Notes: generated from the sequence alone by a model not told the origin. Shown: positions 1-8,377, counted from the first letter of the stretch. The stretch is DNA of 15,924 nt from an uncultured Porphyromonas sp. (GCA_900554935.1 USJF01000013.1:1-15924), one strand, 5' to 3'. Program-made: numbers and translations.

Positions 1-1280
1 CAACCATCCTCAGTGAAGAGCTCGGCAGTCGCTTCTGGATTTTTGTAGTATCCGAGGCAGACATTCTCGCCTTTGACCTGTATCTCTCCTACCTTTTGCC
101 CTTCGATCTCTTGGGCGTCGGCCACCCTTAGTTGCTCTATCATCTTGAGCTCTTTACCGCAGGAGCCGGGGACGTAGTTTTTGTACTGAGCATAGGAGAC
201 AAGGGGCGCACACTCCGTCATGCCGTAGCCAACGGTGTAGGGAAACTTGATGCGGTCGAGGAACTGTGCCACCTCTGCATTGAGCGCCGCCCCACCAATG
301 ATGATCTCTCCAAGGTTGCCACCAAGGGCCTCGATCAATCCTTCTCTAAACTTCTTGTAGACGGAATTGCGTATAATAGGTATCTTAAGGGCCAAGTGCA
401 CGGCAGTCTCCTTGAGCTTAGGCGTCACTACGCTCTTGTAGATCTTCTCTAGTACGAGCGGTACGGAGAGGATCAGACGTGGCTGCACCTCCTTGAGTGC
501 CTTAAGTAGAATGGTAGGGGTAGGCTTTTGGCCAAGGATATAGACGTGTGCCCCTGAGAGAAGAGGTAGTAAGAAGTTGAATGCACAACTATAAGCGTGG
601 GCATTTGGGAGAAAGCAGAGAAGGCGGTCGCCTCGGCTCTGCATCTTTTCGGTCACAGCATAGGTCATATTGGCGGCCAGATTATTGGCCGTGGTCATCA
701 CCCCTTTGCTAAAGCCTGATGTGCCAGAGGTATAACTGATGAGTACCACTTCGGCATTGCTCACCTCGGCAAATTTTACATCCTCCCTTGTGAAGCCATC
801 AGGATAGTGCTCCTTGAATAGTGCGTCGATATCTAGGGGTTGGGTCGTGTCATTGGTCAAAAGCCCAGTCAGTGGCTTGAGGGTTTTTATCTGATGACCC
901 CCCACTACGTTGGGCAGAGATTCGCCCGAGAGATACTTCTCATGCTCGGCTCCGAGGAATACAAACCTTGAGTCGCTATGCTCGATGAGGTGTAGCAAGT
1001 CGGCCTTAGGGAAGTCGGGTAATATCGGTACTACCACGGCACCATAGGTAACGATGCCCATCCAGACCATGCACCACTCGGCACAATCCTTGCCGATAAG
1101 AGCTACCTTATCTCCCTTCTTGATGCCATTCCGCTCGAGGATAAGGTGGACACGTGCTGCCCATCGTGCTACATCGGCTACGGTAAAGGTCTGCCCCTCT
1201 TCGTAATTGGTAAAGGCTGGCAGTGCCCAATTTTCTTTTAGTACCTCCTCATATAGCTTTACAAAGTTTTCCTTAATCAT
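1..1280 (-). CDS. Long-chain acyl-CoA synthetase (AMP-binding enzyme), N-terminal part
   Basis: Reverse-strand frame open from ATG at 1280 to the window edge, about 426 codons of a family usually 550-600 residues long, so the C-terminal part is missing. Family role: activates fatty acids to acyl-AMP and then acyl-CoA at the inner membrane face. Seen: the adenylate-forming P-loop YTSGTSGFSKGV at about residues 183-194, a downstream LLCFLPNAHAYSCAFNFLLPLLSGAHVY segment typical of long-chain (FadD/LACS) members (quoted only as LPNAHAYS around residue 220), and GYGMTECAPLVS followed by PGSCGK, the A5-type motif near residues 365-385. The start MIKENFVKLYEEVL is the first ATG after a TATGTTTG -7 box. 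It is divergent from the GH3 gene. Substrate chain length cannot be read from the sequence. Confidence 0.9.
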   Translation of the reverse strand, partial: MIKENFVKLYEEVLKENWALPAFTNYEEGQTFTVADVARWAARVHLILERNGIKKGDKVALIGKDCAEWCMVWMGIVTYGAVVVPILPDFPKADLLHLIEHSDSRFVFLGAEHEKYLSGESLPNVVGGHQIKTLKPLTGLLTNDTTQPLDIDALFKEHYPDGFTREDVKFAEVSNAEVVLISYTSGTSGFSKGVMTTANNLAANMTYAVTEKMQSRGDRLLCFLPNAHAYSCAFNFLLPLLSGAHVYILGQKPTPTILLKALKEVQPRLILSVPLVLEKIYKSVVTPKLKETAVHLALKIPIIRNSVYKKFREGLIEALGGNLGEIIIGGAALNAEVAQFLDRIKFPYTVGYGMTECAPLVSYAQYKNYVPGSCGKELKMIEQLRVADAQEIEGQKVGEIQVKGENVCLGYYKNPEATAELFTEDG

Positions 1281-1312
1281 ATTCTTATACGCTCTACTGT
1301 TAATCTTTATTA

Positions 1313-1320
1313 CAAACATA
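1313..1320 (-). promoter_or_regulatory. Putative Bacteroidetes -7 promoter box for the acyl-CoA synthetase
   Basis: On the minus strand this reads TATGTTTG, matching TAnnTTTG, 32 bases upstream of the ATG at 1280. A possible -33 TTTG lies at 1347-1344, but the 23-base spacer is longer than usual, so support rests mainly on the -7 box and its position in a divergent gene pair. Confidence 0.45.
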
Positions 1321-1355
1321 CAGATTCTGTGGTTAACTACCAACAAAGTACCAAA

Positions 1356-1372
1356 TAACTTTGGTATCTTTG
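1356..1372 (+). promoter_or_regulatory. Two overlapping-phase -7 boxes before the GH3 fusion gene
   Basis: TAACTTTG (1356-1363) and TATCTTTG (1365-1372) both fit TAnnTTTG. The second ends only four bases before the ATG at 1377, so transcription from it would start at about the start codon. No clear -33 TTTG is visible at normal spacing. An in-frame ATG at 1392 could be the real start if the downstream box is the one used. Confidence 0.5.
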
Positions 1373-1376
1373 GAGT

Positions 1377-4364
1377 ATGATGAGAGACTATATGTATAAG
1401 GTGTATGGGGGTATCCTAGCGGTACTTCTTTGTTGCCCTTTGGGGCAAGGTGGTACGCCACCAACGATGATGAAGGACCCAGCTCGCACTGCTACGGCAT
1501 TGGCATATGCCGATAGTGTGATGCGGGGCATGACGGATGAGCAGCTTTTGGCACAGCTGATTATGCCAATGGTTTTCCCGAAAGAGGGGACGAAGGCACT
1601 GCAAGAGTGGGACCACTTAGTGGCACGTGGCTTCGGAGGAGTTCTTTGGCAAAAAGGGACGCCAGAGCGACAGCTCTTCCTCACCAATCGTATGCGGGAG
1701 AAGGCGACCATCCCGATGCTGGTAGCGATGGATGGCGAGTGGGGACTCTCAATGCGCCTTTCGGGCACAATCCGCTGGCCTCGTAATATCGTACTTGGGG
1801 CGACTAATAATCTTGCAACCGCCTTTGAATATGGTAGAGCCACGGCGGAGGAGGCGAAAAGGATGGGGATTCACGTGAACTTTGCCCCTGTCGCCGACGT
1901 GAATAATAATCCCCTCAATCCTGTTATAGGGACTCGTAGCTTCGGTTCCGACCCCCAGCAGGTAGCAAAGCTAGTCCTCGCTTATGGGCAAGGATTGGAG
2001 AGCCAAGGAGTACTCTCGGTGGCAAAGCACTTCCCAGGGCATGGCGATACAGAAGTCGATTCGCACAAGGCATTGCCAGTAATTACGCACGATCGCACAC
2101 GGCTAGAGCAGGTGGAGCTCTACCCATTTCGCGAGTTTATCCAAAAGGGGTTGGGTGGCATAATGACTGGGCATCTCACCGTACCCGCACTAGATAGTAG
2201 CCGAAAGGCCGCTAGCGTAAGCCCTACCATCACTACAGAGCTACTCCAGCAGCAATTGGGCTTTGAGGGATTGATCTTTACCGATGGACTAGCGATGCAA
2301 GGGGTAATAGACAATGTGGGCAAAGGCTCTGTGGCAGTGGCTGCGTTCAATGCAGGCAATGACATTCTACTGGCACCGCCACATCCTCAAAAGGCGTTGG
2401 GCGAACTCCTCTCTGCACTCAAAGCGAAAAAGATCGAGCGAAGTGAGGTGCTACGTCGCTGCCGCAAAGTATTGGCTTGGAAATACCTCCTTGGAGCGAC
2501 AGAGCGAACTCCTCTGCCTACGCAATCGCTTTCTGCTGACCTCAATAGCGAGCGAAGCAAAGCACTCCGCACAAGGATTTACGAAGAGAGCATCACACTC
2601 CTTAAGAATAATGAAGCACTGCTTCCCCTTTCCGCTCCCAAAAATAGTGCACTTCTGAGATATGGAGATGCTAAGACACCTCAGCTCCTACAGCTACTTC
2701 GCAGTGATTCGGAGGTAGCCAACTATGCTATTGGGCTGAAGTCCTCCGCCACCGAGCGCCGAGCCACCTACCAGAAACTACAGAAGAGCTCCCTGGTACT
2801 AGTGGCCATCACCTCCGAAAAGGCACGCCCCGATGCAGGGCTCCTACAGTTGGCACGTGATAAGTCAGTAGTGCTACTCTTCCTCACCAATCCCTACACC
2901 GCTCTGCACTTCAAGGAGGTAATTGCCGAAGCAAAAGCGGTGGTAATGGGCTACGATAGTAGCGTCGATGCTCAAGTCTCAGCCGGACGTGCTTTGCTCG
3001 GACAGATACCGATGGGAGGAATTTTGCCAGTTGACTTACCGCCACTTTTCAAAGCCAGCACAGGCATCGCCCTAGAGCGAAAAGGGCTCACCTTTGCCAA
3101 GCCCGAAGCGGTGGGACTCAATAGCCAGATCCTTTCGCAGATAGACGACATTGCCCTCGAAGGGGTGCAAAAAGGGGCGTACCCCGGTTGTCAAGTACTG
3201 GTAGCGAAGGGAGGAAAGGTGGTATATAGCAAGGCTTTTGGCTATAAAGATAGTCGGAAAAAGGAGCCCAATAACACCACAACGCTTTACGACCTCGCTA
3301 GCGTCACTAAGGCGGTAGCAACGGTGCCGCTCTTGATGATAGCTGAAGACGAAGGGCGTCTCACCACCAAGGACAAGCTTGGGAAGTACCTTGATTTCCT
3401 CAAAGGGAGCAATAAAGAGTCAGTATCACTTGCCGACCTTCTTTTTCATACCGCTGGCATGCCTGCCGTGATCAACTTCTATCTTTTCCTCATCGACGAT
3501 GAGAGCTACACCTCTCCCCTCATCACCTATCGGCGCAAATCTGGTTTCCCCATACAGATTGCACGAAAGGCGTGGGCAAGGCGCCACTTTGCCTATCTCC
3601 CCACACTGGTCAGCCACGAGCAGAGCAAAGAGTACCCAGTCCGCTTTGCTCAGGGGTACTATCTGCACAGCTCGGTAAGGGAGATGATACGAGAGGAGAT
3701 ACGCGACGCACAGCTCCGTAGCCGGAGTTACCGCTACAGCGATATCGACTTTCTTCTCTTACAAGAGGTCCTCGAGCAGTGCTATCAGATGCCCCTCGAC
3801 CAGCTCTTTCGACAGAAACTGGCAGAACCACTAGGGCTGGAGCGACTCACCTACTGCCCACTGGAGCGATTTCAGCCTAATGAAATAGCCGAGGGGCAGA
3901 AAGATCAATTTCTTCGCCACCAAACCCTCCGAGGCGATGTGGACGATGAAGCAGCAGCAATGATGGGAGGGGTTTCGGGCAATGCGGGGCTCTTCGGTAG
4001 TGCCGAGCAACTATTCTCTCTCTTGCAGATGCTCCTCAACAATGGCACCTACGACGGACGAAGGTATATCCAGGCTAGCACCGTAAGGAAGTTTACCAAT
4101 GCACGTCACCCACGCTCACCCTATTGCCTTGGTTTCGACCGCCATCGAGGCAAGGGTAAGGTGGGCAATGTAGCGCACTCGGCACCCCTCTCCACCTATG
4201 GGCATACCGGCTTCACCGGTACCTGCTGCTGGGTAGACCCTCAAAACGAAATCATCTACATATTCCTCTCCAATAGGGTGGCTCCAAAGCGTTGGAATGG
4301 CGAGCTCTCCAAACTCAAGATCCGCACCCGAATCCAAGAGCAGATCTACAAGGCTCTAAATTAG
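1377..4364 (+). CDS. NagZ-like GH3 beta-N-acetylglucosaminidase fused to a beta-lactamase-family serine hydrolase
   Basis: A 995-residue two-enzyme protein. Residues 1 to ~26 look like a signal peptide (hydrophobic YGGILAVLLCCPLG), so it is probably periplasmic. The GH3 domain spans about 35-370: KHFPGHGDTEVDSH at 217-230 carries the Asp/His pair (D228, H230) used by NagZ enzymes as general acid/base, and FTDGLAM carries the nucleophile D303. A GH3 C-terminal-like linker runs to about 575. The rest is a PF00144-type domain: SVTK with catalytic S642/K645, YSD at Y787, and HTG at 943 in place of KTG. About 70-80 basic, tyrosine-rich residues between SVTK and YSD look like an insertion. In Bacillus subtilis NagZ acts next to AmiE, a PF00144-family MurNAc-L-Ala amidase, so this fusion plausibly strips GlcNAc and then peptide from muropeptides. 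The second activity is inferred. Starts at 1380 or 1392 are possible. Confidence 0.9.
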   Translation: MMRDYMYKVYGGILAVLLCCPLGQGGTPPTMMKDPARTATALAYADSVMRGMTDEQLLAQLIMPMVFPKEGTKALQEWDHLVARGFGGVLWQKGTPERQLFLTNRMREKATIPMLVAMDGEWGLSMRLSGTIRWPRNIVLGATNNLATAFEYGRATAEEAKRMGIHVNFAPVADVNNNPLNPVIGTRSFGSDPQQVAKLVLAYGQGLESQGVLSVAKHFPGHGDTEVDSHKALPVITHDRTRLEQVELYPFREFIQKGLGGIMTGHLTVPALDSSRKAASVSPTITTELLQQQLGFEGLIFTDGLAMQGVIDNVGKGSVAVAAFNAGNDILLAPPHPQKALGELLSALKAKKIERSEVLRRCRKVLAWKYLLGATERTPLPTQSLSADLNSERSKALRTRIYEESITLLKNNEALLPLSAPKNSALLRYGDAKTPQLLQLLRSDSEVANYAIGLKSSATERRATYQKLQKSSLVLVAITSEKARPDAGLLQLARDKSVVLLFLTNPYTALHFKEVIAEAKAVVMGYDSSVDAQVSAGRALLGQIPMGGILPVDLPPLFKASTGIALERKGLTFAKPEAVGLNSQILSQIDDIALEGVQKGAYPGCQVLVAKGGKVVYSKAFGYKDSRKKEPNNTTTLYDLASVTKAVATVPLLMIAEDEGRLTTKDKLGKYLDFLKGSNKESVSLADLLFHTAGMPAVINFYLFLIDDESYTSPLITYRRKSGFPIQIARKAWARRHFAYLPTLVSHEQSKEYPVRFAQGYYLHSSVREMIREEIRDAQLRSRSYRYSDIDFLLLQEVLEQCYQMPLDQLFRQKLAEPLGLERLTYCPLERFQPNEIAEGQKDQFLRHQTLRGDVDDEAAAMMGGVSGNAGLFGSAEQLFSLLQMLLNNGTYDGRRYIQASTVRKFTNARHPRSPYCLGFDRHRGKGKVGNVAHSAPLSTYGHTGFTGTCCWVDPQNEIIYIFLSNRVAPKRWNGELSKLKIRTRIQEQIYKALN

Positions 4365-4679
4365 CTGCGTGAGCCGTCAGAAAGTTTTCGTGCAATAGTC
4401 CTTCGCAGCGGGGCCACGTATAATTGTCAATCTTCGAATGAAATAAAAATAGGGACGAGAGGTAGCCCATCTCTTACGCCATTATAACCCACTCTATTTC
4501 AGTTGTGTATATAATCCGTTGGCGAGTTCGTATCTCTGCCATCATCGAGTTTGTAACTAAGCCATCACTGAGTTTGTAACTAAGCGATCGTGGAGTTTCG
4601 AACTCGTCGATCACTTAGTTACAAACTCGACTATTAGCTTGATAAGCCAATGATTTCTAACTGATTAGAAAAAAGTATT
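4365..4679. other. Convergent intergenic gap
   Basis: This 315-bp gap lies between the stops of the GH3 fusion gene (plus) and the ZIP transporter gene (minus). Positions 4365-4514 hold nothing recognisable. The right half holds the 23-bp repeat array listed separately. Near 4651-4669 is a small hairpin, TTTCTAA/TTAGAAA around CTGA, followed by As on the plus strand. Neither gene has a classical hairpin-plus-T-run terminator here. Confidence 0.6.
4515..4628. repeat. Degenerate 23-bp tandem array ending in a long inverted repeat
   Basis: Units start at 4515, 4538, 4561 and 4584, a 23-bp period. Units two and three are nearly identical and share GAGTTTGTAACTAA; the flanking first and fourth units are diverged (GAGTTCGTATCTC, GAGTTTCGAACTCG). 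Positions 4570-4590 are then matched by their reverse complement at 4608-4628 (20 of 21 bases), enclosing a 17-base loop that itself contains GAGTT/AACTC. A transcript from either strand could fold into a strong two-level hairpin, which would suit a bidirectional transcription block between convergent genes. There are no spacers of CRISPR type. Confidence 0.75.
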
Positions 4680-5492
4680 TTACAGGATTACAAGTGTGAG
4701 CGCCATAATGAGCATACCAGCAATTACGCCAAGGATAGCAAGGTGGTGCTTGCCATACTTCTCGGCAGCAGGAAGAAGCTCATCGAGGGAGATGTAGACC
4801 ATAATACCGGCTATTGCGGCATTGAGGATACCAAATAGGCTCGGGGTAAGATAGGGACGGAGTAGCAAATAGCCTACCATGGCGCCTAGTGGCTCTGCCA
4901 AACCGCTAGCAAAGGAGACCCAAAAGGCTTTGCCTCTATTGCCGGTGGCGTAGTAGATAGGTACCGAAACGGAGATGCCCTCGGGGATATTGTGGATCGC
5001 AATAGCTATGGCAATTGGTAGTCCTAAGGTGGGCTCCTCAAGGGCGGTGAGGAAGGTGACCATGCCCTCGGGGAAGTTGTGGATCGCAATGACAATGGCT
5101 GAAATCAAACCGGTACGGGCAAGAGATGTAGTGGAGAGTGGTGTGGTGTGATGCGCTTTACTCATCATCACTACCTCCACCATCTCGTGTGGATTTTCTT
5201 TTTCTGGCACTAGGAAGTCGATCACCATAATCAATAGAATACCACCGAAAAAGCTGAGGAGAGCATAGAGGTTGCCGGTTGCCTTTCCATAGATATCGGC
5301 CATCTTGGCGAGTGATGAGGCGTAGAGCTCTACGAAGGAGATATAGATCATCACGCCAGCCGAGAGCCCTAGTGATACGGAGAGCATGGTGGTATTAGTT
5401 CGTTTGCTAAAAAACGCAATAGCACTTCCTATACCGGTGGAGAGGCCAGCAAAGAGAGTTAGCCCTAAGGCAATAAGTACTGAGTGATCCAT
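4680..5492 (-). CDS. zupT: ZIP-family metal (zinc) transporter, ZupT-like
   Basis: A 270-residue integral membrane protein with about eight hydrophobic segments, the usual size for bacterial ZupT. Family role: uptake of Zn2+ and some other divalent metals across the inner membrane. Seen: the two metal-binding helix signatures HNFPEG (138-143) and HNIPEG (167-172), which are diagnostic for ZIP proteins. The cytoplasmic loop before them (about 97-122) contains EKENPHE and AHH, a short version of the histidine-rich variable loop. The last helices include YISLDELLPAAEKYGKHH. The ATG at 5492 is five bases after the murF stop, so the two genes are probably cotranscribed. No zinc-responsive operator was recognised. 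Exact metal preference is not determined by the sequence. Confidence 0.92.
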   Translation of the reverse strand: MDHSVLIALGLTLFAGLSTGIGSAIAFFSKRTNTTMLSVSLGLSAGVMIYISFVELYASSLAKMADIYGKATGNLYALLSFFGGILLIMVIDFLVPEKENPHEMVEVVMMSKAHHTTPLSTTSLARTGLISAIVIAIHNFPEGMVTFLTALEEPTLGLPIAIAIAIHNIPEGISVSVPIYYATGNRGKAFWVSFASGLAEPLGAMVGYLLLRPYLTPSLFGILNAAIAGIMVYISLDELLPAAEKYGKHHLAILGVIAGMLIMALTLVIL

Positions 5493-5497
5493 AGGCT

Positions 5498-6832
5498 CTA
5501 ACTATTTATCATTGTTTCGAGGCGAGGTAAAAGTTGCTCTAGCCCAATTCCGTGGGACCCTTTGACAAGGACAACGAGGTCGGCAGGTAGCTCTTGGTTC
5601 TCTTGGAGGTAACTCTCTAATTCTCTATTTGTGGGGAATTGCTTCATCCTCTCTTGAGCTACTTTGCCAAATTCTTCGCCACAAAGGAGCGGGGTGATCT
5701 CGGGGTGGCGGGTGAGCCAATCTATGATCCGCTGGTGCTCTTGGAGGCTCTCGTGGCCTAGCTCGCGCATATCGCCAAGAAGCACTAGCTTATGGGTGGC
5801 GTGCTGCGCGGAGATATTCTCTAGTGCCTCCATCATACTGGAGGGGTTGGCGTTGTAGGCATCGGCAATCATCTGCCTACCTTTTGTCCCTACTATCAGC
5901 TGCGAGCGGTGGTTGGAGGGGTGGTAAGTGGCAATCGCCTCAGCTACCTGCTTCGGAGAGATATCACAAGTGGTGGCAAGTGCCGTAGCGGCAAGGACGT
6001 TGTAAGCATTGTATTTGCCCACTAATTGAGAGGTGACTGGCTGGCTAATACCATTGATAAGGAGCTTCATCTTGAGATAAGGGTCGCACACTACCTCAGC
6101 CCCTTGTATCGCTGTATGAGTGGTGAGACCGAAGCCGATGCTTTCGCTTCCATGCCAGCGCTCCCATAGGAGTGGATCATCTATATTAAGGAGTATCTTG
6201 CCTTGGTGTGCCTGAAGGTAATCAAAGAGCTCGCTCTTGGTCTCTAGGATGCCTTGTTGGGAGCCAAAGCCCTCTAGGTGAGCCCTTCCTACATTGGTAA
6301 TAACGCCCACATTGGGGTGGGCAATCTCTACCAGTTCCTTGATATCTCCACGTTTGCTGGCACCCATCTCGATGATCGCGACCTGGTGCTCTGGCCGAAG
6401 TCTTAGGAGGGTGAGGGGTACGCCGATATGGTTATTGAGGTTGCCCTCGGTGTAGAGGGTGGGCACCTTGGCGTGGGTCAGGATAGCTGCCGTGAGCTCT
6501 TTGGTGGTGGTCTTACCATTGGTGCCGGTGATGCCTAACACCTGAAGGTGTGGAAATTGGTCGCGGTGATGGCTAGCAAGGGTTTGCAATGCCACAAGGG
6601 TATCCTCTACCAATAGGCATCGAGGCTCCTCCTTGGCCAAGTCGGGGCGAGAAACCACAGCATACTTGGCCCCTTTATCAAGGGCTGAAAGGGCATATTC
6701 ATTGCCATCAAAACGGTCGCCAACAAGTGCGACAAATAGTACCCCCTCCCCTACTCTACGACTGTCGGTGGAGACCTCCATACCACACTCGAGGTAACAC
6801 CTATACAGCTCTTCTATCTTACTCTTCTCCAT
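5498..6832 (-). CDS. murF: UDP-N-acetylmuramoyl-tripeptide--D-alanyl-D-alanine ligase
   Basis: MurF adds D-Ala-D-Ala to UDP-MurNAc-tripeptide, the last cytoplasmic step of peptidoglycan precursor synthesis. The chosen product has 444 residues, normal for the family. Seen: the N-terminal substrate-binding domain with STDSRRVGEGVLFVALVGDRFDG, the ATP-binding loop GITGTNGKTTTKEL with K107, then EGNLNNHIGVPLTLLRL and IIEMGASKRGDIKEL, both typical of MurF, followed by NVGRAHLEGFGS and, in the C-terminal domain, ADAYNANPSSMMEAL and VLLGDMRELG. An upstream in-frame ATG at 6958 would add 42 residues, but that stretch covers the -7 box at 6881-6874 and does not resemble the family N-terminus, so ATG 6832 is preferred. 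First gene of a probable murF-zupT unit. Confidence 0.95.
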   Translation of the reverse strand: MEKSKIEELYRCYLECGMEVSTDSRRVGEGVLFVALVGDRFDGNEYALSALDKGAKYAVVSRPDLAKEEPRCLLVEDTLVALQTLASHHRDQFPHLQVLGITGTNGKTTTKELTAAILTHAKVPTLYTEGNLNNHIGVPLTLLRLRPEHQVAIIEMGASKRGDIKELVEIAHPNVGVITNVGRAHLEGFGSQQGILETKSELFDYLQAHQGKILLNIDDPLLWERWHGSESIGFGLTTHTAIQGAEVVCDPYLKMKLLINGISQPVTSQLVGKYNAYNVLAATALATTCDISPKQVAEAIATYHPSNHRSQLIVGTKGRQMIADAYNANPSSMMEALENISAQHATHKLVLLGDMRELGHESLQEHQRIIDWLTRHPEITPLLCGEEFGKVAQERMKQFPTNRELESYLQENQELPADLVVLVKGSHGIGLEQLLPRLETMINS

Positions 6833-6873
6833 TATTATATTTTGAGAAATGATCCTATATTCATTATATAGCC

Positions 6874-6881
6874 CAAAGATA
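6874..6881 (-). promoter_or_regulatory. Putative -7 promoter box for murF
   Basis: Reads TATCTTTG on the minus strand (TAnnTTTG), giving a leader of roughly 35 bases before ATG 6832. No convincing -33 TTTG is seen at the expected spacing. It lies back to back with the promoter of the ferredoxin oxidoreductase operon. Confidence 0.5.
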
Positions 6882-6902
6882 CGAAAAATAATTGGGCTGA
6901 TA

Positions 6903-6935
6903 TTTGGTAAATGTGGCAACCTTTTTGTAACTTTG
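6903..6935 (+). promoter_or_regulatory. Promoter of the 2-oxoacid:ferredoxin oxidoreductase operon
   Basis: A -33 TTTG at 6903-6906 and a -7 TAACTTTG at 6928-6935 are separated by 21 bases, close to the Bacteroidetes sigma-ABfr arrangement. It predicts a leader of about 50 bases before ATG 6995. The region before that ATG is A-rich (AAAACAAAAACC) with no Shine-Dalgarno site. Confidence 0.65.
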
Positions 6936-6994
6936 GAAAGAACTTGAAAAAGCAGCAACCTAACTGATTATAATAACTTTAAAACAAAAACCAC

Positions 6995-7225
6995 ATGACT
7001 AAGACAGTAAAAGGAACCGTGGTGATAGATCAAGTGCGATGCAAAGGGTGCAACCTTTGTGCCGTAGCTTGCCCTACCGGTACCCTAGCAATGCACCCTG
7101 TCGAGATCAACGACAAAGGGTATCACTTCTCTTATATGGCTAATCCCGAAAATTGTATCGGGTGTGCCAATTGCGGGCTGGTATGCCCCGACGCATGTAT
7201 CACAGTCTACAGGGCTAAGAAATAA
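6995..7225 (+). CDS. 2-oxoacid:ferredoxin oxidoreductase, delta (2x[4Fe-4S] ferredoxin) subunit
   Basis: A 76-residue ferredoxin-like protein with two complete cluster motifs: CKGCNLCAVACP (C16, C19, C22, C26) and CIGCANCGLVCP (C54, C57, C60, C64). The spacing between them is longer than in clostridial ferredoxins and suits the delta/KorD-VorD type, which relays electrons from the TPP centre in the beta subunit to external ferredoxin. It is the first gene of a five-gene unit and is followed 33 bases later by the alpha subunit. Cytoplasmic. All eight cluster cysteines are present. The name as a subunit rather than a free ferredoxin rests on the operon context. Confidence 0.93.
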   Translation: MTKTVKGTVVIDQVRCKGCNLCAVACPTGTLAMHPVEINDKGYHFSYMANPENCIGCANCGLVCPDACITVYRAKK

Positions 7226-7258
7226 CCCATAAAGCAGACATTAACCTATAAGAAAAGT

Positions 7259-8338
7259 ATGGAAAAAGAAGCAAAACTATTAAAAGGTAATGAGGCACTA
7301 GCTCTAGGTGCAATCCGTGCTGGTGCAGATGGATACTTCGGGTATCCTATCACCCCACAGAGTGAAGTGATGGAGTGCTTAATGGAGCAAGCCCCTTGGG
7401 AGACTACAGGGATGGTGGTGCTTCAGGCAGAGAGTGAGATCTCTTCTATCAATATGGTCTATGGTGGTGCAGCCTGCGGTAAGCGGGTGATGACTACCAC
7501 TTCCAGCCCTGGTTGGAGCTTGATGCAGGAGGGTGCCAGCTACTTGGCGGGTGCCGAACTTCCTTGCGTGGTGGCTAATGTGATGCGTGGAGGTCCTGGT
7601 CTAGGAACTATCCAACCTAGCCAAGGTGACTACTTCCAAGCTACTAAGGGCGGTGGACATGGTGACTATCACTTCCTTGTCCTTGCACCTAACTCGGTAC
7701 AAGAGATGGCCGACTTTGTTGGACTGGGCTTTGATATCGCCTTTAAGTATCGCAACCCTGTGATGATTCTTTCGGACGGTGTGATCGGACAGATGATGGA
7801 GAAGGTACACCTCCCAGAGCAGAGACCTCGTATGTCGGAGGAGGAGATACGCAAGAATTATAAGTGGGCAACTATCGGCCACGATGGTGACCACAGAGCA
7901 ATCGTCACCTCTCTGGAGCTACAATCTCAAGTGATGGAGGAGAATAACCACCGCTTCCAAGCTAAGTATCGTGAGATGGAGGAGAAGGAGGTACGCTATG
8001 AGGAGATCCAAACTGAGGATGCTGAGTATATCATCGTTGCCTTTGGATCTAGTAGCCGTATTGCTCAGAAGGTGGTAGAGCTCTGTAGAGCTGAGGGTAA
8101 GAAGGTAGGTTTGATCCGCCCAATCACCCTTTGGCCTTTCCCAACGAAGCGTATCAAAGAGCTGGCTCAACAGGCAAAGGGCTTTATTAGTGTAGAGCTC
8201 AATGCAGGGCAGATGGTGGAGGATGTACGCCTTGCTGTCAATGGCAAGTGCCCAGTATACCACTACGGTCGTATGGGCGGTATGATCTTCGCTCCTGGTG
8301 AGATCAAAGAGGCTATGGCTAAGTGCTTTGGCTGGTAA
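7259..8338 (+). CDS. vorB: 2-oxoacid:ferredoxin oxidoreductase, alpha subunit (KorA/VorB type)
   Basis: A 359-residue protein, the expected size for the separate alpha subunit of four-subunit 2-oxoacid:ferredoxin oxidoreductases. These enzymes oxidatively decarboxylate a 2-oxoacid to an acyl-CoA and reduce ferredoxin. Seen: LKGNEALALGAIRAGAD followed by YPITPQSE at 29-36, the N-terminal pyrimidine-binding-domain signature; TSSPGWSLMQEG; and MRGGPGLGTIQPSQGDYFQ in the middle. The C-terminal part contains IVAFGSSSRIAQKVVE and GLIRPITLWPFP, the transketolase C-terminal-like domain. It is called VorB in related genomes, but sequence alone does not separate branched-chain 2-oxoacid from 2-oxoglutarate preference. 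2-Oxoglutarate would suit an amino-acid fermenter. Confidence 0.93.
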   Translation: MEKEAKLLKGNEALALGAIRAGADGYFGYPITPQSEVMECLMEQAPWETTGMVVLQAESEISSINMVYGGAACGKRVMTTTSSPGWSLMQEGASYLAGAELPCVVANVMRGGPGLGTIQPSQGDYFQATKGGGHGDYHFLVLAPNSVQEMADFVGLGFDIAFKYRNPVMILSDGVIGQMMEKVHLPEQRPRMSEEEIRKNYKWATIGHDGDHRAIVTSLELQSQVMEENNHRFQAKYREMEEKEVRYEEIQTEDAEYIIVAFGSSSRIAQKVVELCRAEGKKVGLIRPITLWPFPTKRIKELAQQAKGFISVELNAGQMVEDVRLAVNGKCPVYHYGRMGGMIFAPGEIKEAMAKCFGW

Positions 8339-8377
8339 ATATATTGGATAAGTGACCATTTTAGAGAGCCCCAACCT

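Noticed and set aside
132-452. Plus-strand open frame of 106 codons
   Set aside because: It lies opposite the acyl-CoA synthetase, whose reverse frame is open throughout and shows clear AMP-binding motifs.
4515-4628. CRISPR array
   Set aside because: Units are contiguous with no unique spacers and no cas genes are nearby.
6833-6958. N-terminal extension of murF to the ATG at 6958
   Set aside because: The extra 42 codons cover the TATCTTTG promoter box and do not resemble the MurF N-terminus; ATG 6832 gives a standard-length protein.
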